NCBI GenBank assembly: GCA_037176845.1
Contig: JAYKXP010000165.1
Location: 30,636 to 94,635, forward strand
Length of the DNA: 64,000 nucleotides
Direction: 5' to 3'
Source: Paramarasmius palmivorus
Lineage: Eukaryota; Basidiomycota; Agaricomycetes; Agaricales; Marasmiaceae
Shown here: one piece after another, positions 59,078 through 64,000 of the stretch
Layout: every line of letters starts with the position of its first letter
Position numbering within the stretch: position 1 is the first letter of the stretch
Notes under the pieces: generated by a model
What the model saw: the letters and a program-made list of their open reading frames with translations, nothing else
Databases searched by the model: none
Told to the model about the DNA's origin: nothing
Made by a program: the position numbers and the translations under genes

Positions 59078-59453
59078 TCAGCGACCACGACAAAATTTTA
59101 CGCACTCTCCCCAACGACCGGTTCGAGCCATCTCATACTCTTCCTGGGCGGTCAACGCCGTTGGGGAAGTCCAGCTGTCTTGGGTCACAGGAATGCGGGA
59201 GGCAAGATACTCCTGAGGGGAAGGCCAGCGACTTTGACCCGTCTGAAAGCCTTCACATGTCCCGTAACAAAGATTACCCCACGTTGGGCATTGGCAGGCC
59301 CATACTACGTCGGTGTAAACCTTGCTTGGAGGTTTTCCCTCATTTCTGGTGGCCTGCAAAAAAAGGTGTTAATAGTGGGAAACCAGAATAGAATAATAGA
59401 CGTACGCAGGACGGCAGACAAGGAGTTCCCCATCCAGGACACTTGCACGTCAT
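59078..59453 (-). CDS. 107-aa protein with duplicated Cys-Trp motif (2 exons)
   Basis: Exons 59453-59406 and 59353-59078 around a 52-bp GT-AG intron. The first exon encodes C-K-C-P-G-W-G-T-P-C-L-P-S-C and the second repeats the pattern as C-Q-C-P-T-W-G-N-L-C-Y-G-T-C, that is C-x-C-P-x-W-G-x2-C-x3-C, twice, 29 residues apart. Another C-x3-C is near the C-terminus (E-C-V-K-F-C). There is no signal peptide, so metal binding is more likely than disulphides. A further upstream exon cannot be excluded, because an acceptor-like site precedes the ATG. Family not recognised. Confidence 0.6.
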
Positions 59454-59815
59454 CCAATTTGCAGGGCCTGAACCCCAGGGATTAGTTGGCGTTCCTTGGC
59501 TGGTCATCTAAAATTAACATTAGCTGAGGACGGTATGAGCTGAAGGGAAAAGCATGCCTTGAGACGAATATGCAAAGGTACAGAGGATGAGATGATGGGA
59601 GAAAGGACGAAGGAGATGCACGCGTGCGCTTGGCAGTATTTGTGACCGGAATGATGGCGACATATGAGATTATGGACCGATTTCGGTCTCTGTCCTCTTC
59701 GTCTCCCCATCCGTTATCACTGGTATCCTGTGCGTCGCTCTACTGTCGCTGTATTGTCTATAAAACCTGTTATTCTAACCTTTTTTTTTGCCAGGACATT
59801 ACTGCGGCCATTGTA

Positions 59816-60068
59816 ATGAGTTCAGCCCCGGCCATACGGAAAACACGCGAAGAACACTGCCTGCACGTTGCACGTATTTTGCAGCAGCTGGAAAATTGTC
59901 GAGGGTAGGTGTCTCCATGTTTATCGTTTCTACAACTTGAAGGACACTGATACCTCCACGCCAGAACACCGTCCAGAAGAAGCGGGATTCTCGGTATACC
60001 ACACGGCCAGGATTGCAACAAACGAGTTATGGTGTACTGGAGCGCTACGAGCGACATTCTCTGTTATA
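59816..60068 (+). CDS. Possible short gene, about 72 aa (2 exons)
   Basis: ATG at 59,816 opens M-S-S-A-P-A-I-R-K-T-R-E-E-H. A donor at 59,905 and an acceptor ending at 59,942 (38-bp intron, short) give a second exon with T-V-Q-K-K-R-D-S-R-Y and Y-G-V-L-E-R-Y-E-R-H, stopping at TAG near 60,068. A pyrimidine tract (tttttttttgccag) sits just before the start, so this could instead be a middle exon of a larger gene. Weakly supported. Confidence 0.3.
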
Positions 60069-60569
60069 GGAAATGTCATCTTCATATGGAGGTGTTGAAC
60101 GAGATTCCTCGGTGGATACCTTGGGAGGCTGTCTGGAATATGACTAAGAACCTGAGTCGCTACGTTGAAGGGAGAGAGGGTAACAGACGTATCACTACCC
60201 ATCGAGCTCGATTGTAGAGACGACCCTTCTATATAATTATGAGGCTGCTTTATACATGATTCCTGGCGATTGAGATTGCAACATGTTCGTCAATTATTGA
60301 ACTGTTCAAGACGGCGTCAAATGAACCTCAAGGTTAGCGCGCATCGAAGCGCCCGCTACATGAAGAGGTTTTCTGTCTTTTATACATCTCCCAAGAATTT
60401 TGACACCTTGAAACTTGAGGTATAGGCTCTACTATAAAGCATTCGCCGTTGGTTAAATTTTTGCAGTGAATCCATTTGGTCAGAAAATCCATTTAAAGTG
60501 TGTCGAAGCTCATGAGCAACGAGCGCTTGATCCTTCTTTGCTTTGCTTCGTGACCTCACTGTCTCGATC

Positions 60570-61385
60570 ATGCCTTGGGCCAAAGTCCGCAAATCACAGG
60601 CCACACGAAGACAAGAGAATCGCGAAAAATCCGCTCGTCACTATGCCAGGTTGGTTCTCGCTGTCTATGTACCTTTCCGCTTCTCTTACCAATAGCAATA
60701 GGCATCGGCAACAGATCTTGGCAAGAAAGAAGGCTGCACGAGATTTGCTAGCGAAACGAGCTGAAGCCGAATGGTCAGTAAACCGAGACCCTTTTCGTTT
60801 CTTTCTCTGAGCTGCAATTGTCGACTTCGGTGTAGGTATGAATCTCGTAGGGCAGGACGGAAAGGTGAAAGCACGGTGCGGGGTGGAGATAGTATCAAGC
60901 CAATCGGTACCCTGTGCGTTTTCCAATCTCCTATTCGGGTTCTCGTCTCATAAGGTGGTATTAGGTCGAGTGCAACTCAGCTTACACGAATCTCAAAAGC
61001 GCTGAACCGATACACCAAAGGGCGGCCGAGTCAATTTCTGGAGGCGTTGTACAAGACATATATTCAAGAAGAACTTTCCAATCCCAGCAACGCGTCTCAA
61101 ACCAATTCTACGCTCACGGCAGCAGAGGACACGATCAGCGACCTGCTATCGTCGTGCTATCGTTTGGAGAATGATATTCTGCAGGAAGGGGCTTACCCCG
61201 ATTTCAACGAGGTTCACACTCTGACGAAACGTATCAAGTGTATTCTAGATTGTGTACTCAATATGGAGATGATGGTCATGGATCCCGAGGAGAATTTGGA
61301 GAAGGCATACAGTGACAAACGACTGGATTTTCAGAAAGTCCAGATACAGCAGTGGATCAATGGGGTTGAGGCAGTTCCAGAGTAG
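60570..61385 (+). CDS. 216-aa basic/coiled-coil agaric protein (4 exons)
   Basis: Exons 60570-60649, 60702-60773, 60836-60913, 60965-61385 sum to 217 codons; introns 51-62 bp, GT-AG. The N-terminal 60 residues are a highly charged helix (M-P-W-A-K-V-R-K, R-R-Q-E-N-R-E-K, L-A-K-R-A-E-A-E-W-Y), of a kind seen at the start of many agaric hypothetical proteins and resembling a basic DNA- or RNA-binding region. The C-terminal half is helical and acidic, with R-L-E-N-D-I-L and C-I-L-D-C-V-L-N-M-E-M-M. The first exon was chosen because its frame keeps the charged helix continuous. Ends 119 bp from the convergent oxygenase-like gene. Function unknown. Confidence 0.7.
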
Positions 61386-61504
61386 TTTGAATCTGTAAAT
61401 ACAGTGGCAAGCGTTGGTTTGAATGCACCAGTGAGCATGTTGTACGAGCCATGGGAATTGATTACTACGGCACATCTATAGTTACAAGGTAGTATTGAAC
61501 AATC

Positions 61505-62217
61505 CTATATATTATCTCCCTCCGTCTTGTCCGTAGTCTTGTCCGTTCCTCCCCGCAGCTGTGCCAATGTCGAGAAGAGTGCCAAACCCGACTCCCAGCG
61601 CTCACGGCCTTCGACTACTGCCTGTGCTCGATTCCTTGTTTCCTGGTAGACTTTCTCAGGCGTGAAGTCATGCTCCACCCATCGAAAGAGACCTCCGGCA
61701 GTGTACATCGAGAAGGAATAACGTTTTTCCTCAGGACCAATGGCTGTGTTGGAATGACAAACCATGGCTGAAGGGATAAGGATGGTAGTTCCTGGCGGGA
61801 ATTCAATGACCAGCTTGAGGTCCCAGATAACAAAATGACCCCCAGTTCGCCAGTTGTAGTCACCAAGTGCGGTGATCGCACACCAACCAAATGCCAGGTT
61901 CTTGACGTCACGGTGCGGGTAGCACACCGTCCGTGGACCGAAGTTGATGGTGAAAGCAGTGAAAACAGAGCCGTCAAAGGGAAGATGAAGATCGGGGTGC
62001 TTCTCTAGTAGAGGTACTAGCGTTCGCGCGTAATACATGAACAGCGCTGGTGCCCAGCCAAGCAGCCCACCTGTGCTGAGGTGAGAGGGTATATTGTTGC
62101 AGTGCAAAAAGGGGGCTTACAGGACATGAACCTTGCAAATCTCTGAAACACCCGACTGGCTCGGACCTCCGCCATGATAGATGCATTCTTCGGATCTTGT
62201 CGCATCATTTGGGGTGC
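61505..62217 (-). CDS. 2OG-Fe(II) oxygenase-like protein, TET/JBP-type possible, 5' partial
   Basis: Exons 62217-62121 and 62070-61505 around a 50-bp GT-AG intron give a 220-residue C-terminal part. It shows the jelly-roll dioxygenase signature: H-R-D at 85-87 (H-x-D iron ligands), G-G-H-F-V-I-W-D-L at 109-117, P-P-G-T-T-I-L-I-P, distal His138 in C-H-S-N, and Arg149 placed to bind 2-oxoglutarate, then Y-T-A-G-G-L-F-R-W. Agaric genomes carry expanded TET/JBP-related families linked to KDZ transposons; this protein fits that general type, but the assignment to TET/JBP is inference. At 62,218 an acceptor (CTAAC branch motif, then TAG) shows that upstream exons are needed. None is convincing before repeat-rich DNA begins near 62,300, so the gene may be broken by an insertion. 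Confidence 0.65.
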
Positions 62218-62259
62218 CTATCATGAGGTTAGTCGTCTTCAAAGCAATCAGAAGGAATG

Positions 62260-64000
62260 TAGACTCGCGCCTTTTGCCCATTTCCGGTTGACGCTGTGAG
62301 GCTTATAAAACGCTTGTGAACGAGCGAAATAATATGCCAAGTTGTGCGAGCGGGGTTCGACGTTGTCAAAGGATCCGTACAATCGACACAAGAAATCAAC
62401 TAGCACACTAGTTGAACGTCTACAAATCACTAGGACACAAGGGAAGTGTACGAGCGATGAATGAAACAATGTAATATGATAATATGGTCTCGATATGATC
62501 AAGACAACGCGAGCCAACCTATAAACCTATCTATAACTATTCCTATACGTTCCTATGACGCAAAATAACCTATCGAACCCAACAAGGGTAAAGACCTATT
62601 GTTCCTATGAAGGCTTATGGTTACACTAGTCAAACTAGCACGACAACCAAAGGCACTGATTACACTAGTCGAACTAGCACGACAATCAGGCCACCTATAA
62701 GCTAGTGGGGCTCCACACTAAGCTTTAACGACACTGGTGGGGCTCCACACCAAGTGAAAAGAGGGATCTAGTGGGGCTCCACACTAGTCCAGAAACAATC
62801 AATCCTATGCAAGAGACTAGACGCGCTAGCTCTGTCCTATGGGTATCTCAAAGTTCTAATTTCACGACTCTAGTTCAATATAGAGAAGGGCTTTTCAAGG
62901 TTTTATTTTCTAAGTTATTGTTCTAAGCACACGTCGCCTCTATGGTCAACGATAGAAGTCAAAAACTTTGCTATTGAGCTCTAGGGCTACGTATATAGCG
63001 GGGTAATTGCTTGAGAGCTTCCTAGGGGAAACCCTGCTGCTTATATACCCGCGAGCGTACATATTTTACATATAAGTGAAAGTGGACACGATAAAGTAAT
63101 AGTAACTATGCAAGAAACGAGAACGAGGAGAGGATTCTGTCCATATGAAGTAAGTATCTACCAGAAAAGGAAGGTTTGGATATATATTGGTCGGAATTCG
63201 ACATTATTTTGCAGGACTGCGAGTCATATTACTTTTTGGTTGCTAGGAAGTGGCGCGCGGAGGCGCTGTTCCGCATGGTGCGTTTCGGATATCGGTGCTA
63301 GGACATAGTTATTCCGCTCGGAACTTGCTAGGAGTCCGATCTCGACCGAAACGCTTCGGATTCGTATCCGAGGAAGGTAGGCTCTATGCCCTTGTAGTTC
63401 TATATTATATTTTCTATGTCCTAGGACAGTCCTGGCACAGAATCCTATCTGTTTCCTTGTTATAGGACTATATGTCCCTCACTAGTGTCCGTACTAGCAG
63501 TAGGAATCCCAACTCGAAGCTCGAGGGATATTCCGATCGATATGTGAAAGCTGTTAAGCCCCCATATGGTCCTCGTATCGATGACCCGGTTACTCGGACA
63601 TTTCTAATCCTGGTAACTCTGCTCTCGAAGGTGACTCGCACCTCCAGCTTCTACCGTATTTGGTATATAGCTCTGATTCGTCCCCTAGGGTCCTTCTACG
63701 CTGTGGTAGTTGGTCCTCGTTCACTATCCCATCTCATATGTCCCATAGCGCGAGTATAGTATAGCCATATGACCCACTAGGAAGTCTACCATGTACAGTA
63801 GCATGTCCTCGTAAGGTTCCAGCCTGGTAATAGAGTATAGATACGGTCTACAGGTTTCGACGCGTATCCGAGCGCAATCATATAGGGCTAACGACGACAT
63901 CAACGTCTATGCGCGCGCAGCTAGTATTCACTACGCAGTGCATGCCTATCTTATTCTTCGTCATATGCGCACTACTAGGTTCCTAGTAGTGCTACCAAGT
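62260..64000. mobile_element. AT-rich repeat DNA, probable transposable element
   Basis: No credible gene. The stretch is rich in ctat and ctag words and contains the short repeat families at 62,621-62,786 and tataaaa near 62,304. An LTR is possible, but I found no primer-binding site, polypurine tract or second copy, so the class is open. Confidence 0.35.
62621..62786 (+). repeat. Two short repeat families, one hairpin-forming
   Basis: Family a: ttacactagtcaaactagc and ttacactagtcgaactagc (62,621 and 62,660), both followed by acgacaa. Family b: ctagtggggctccacacta at 62,702, 62,734 (ctggt...cacca) and 62,768. In each b copy the ends pair (tagtg/cacta or tggtg/cacca), and the copy with changed ends has changed both sides compatibly. 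Confidence 0.7.

Noticed and set aside
62300..63100. Candidate long terminal repeat
   Set aside because: No matching second copy, primer-binding site or polypurine tract was found in the window, so only a generic mobile-element call is kept.

Overview
The window looks like nuclear DNA of a mushroom-forming basidiomycete (Agaricomycetes). Genes that can be reconstructed have many short GT-AG introns (46-62 nt), exon phases that join exactly, and proteins of the lineage-expanded hypothetical type common in agaric genomes. There are no bacterial operons, no CRISPR and no rRNA or tRNA genes that I can see. Most of the window is low-density, repeat-rich DNA with many short chance ORFs.

Layout. 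(1) 1-24.6 kb and 32.5-48.5 kb are old, diverged segmental duplications of one another. The clearest member is a 9-exon gene (599 aa): copy 2 at 16,553-18,776 is intact, copy 3 at 42,212-44,335 is intact except for its last exon, and copy 1 runs off the left edge (2-457). Around these copies, a helical-repeat-like gene (1.2-2.6 kb and 45.1-46.6 kb) and several unnamed blocks recur as decayed pairs. (2) 24.6-27.3 kb holds a Penelope-like retroelement: an intact 620-aa reverse transcriptase without a GIY-YIG domain, a strong hairpin just after its stop codon, and about 460 nt downstream a complete type I hammerhead ribozyme fold. (3) 29,212-32,479 is a 3.27-kb near-perfect palindrome with arms of about 1.58 kb and a 116-bp spacer, AT-rich and without a credible gene; it lies between two direct copies of a short block (28.2-28.9 and 33.4-34.1 kb). 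(4) 36.1-37.4 kb holds a decayed multi-exon gene whose stops mostly sit where TGG would be expected. (5) 48.6-53.1 kb holds remnants of agaric multigene families (RHS/NTPase-like, F-box-like and two unnamed).

(6) 53.7-62.2 kb is the only compact gene-dense segment. Seven genes were rebuilt exon by exon: an 858-aa family protein, a 270-aa protein with viroplasmin-like features, a 181-aa protein, a 107-aa protein with a duplicated Cys-Trp motif, a short weak gene, a 216-aa basic/coiled-coil protein, and a 5'-truncated 2-oxoglutarate/Fe(II) oxygenase-like protein of possible TET/JBP type. (7) 62.3-64 kb is AT-rich repeat DNA with short hairpin repeats, probably a transposable element that abuts the truncated oxygenase gene.

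The strongest items for follow-up are the retroelement with its ribozyme, the giant palindrome, and the compact oxygenase-containing cluster. Family names come from motif recognition by eye; no database search was possible.
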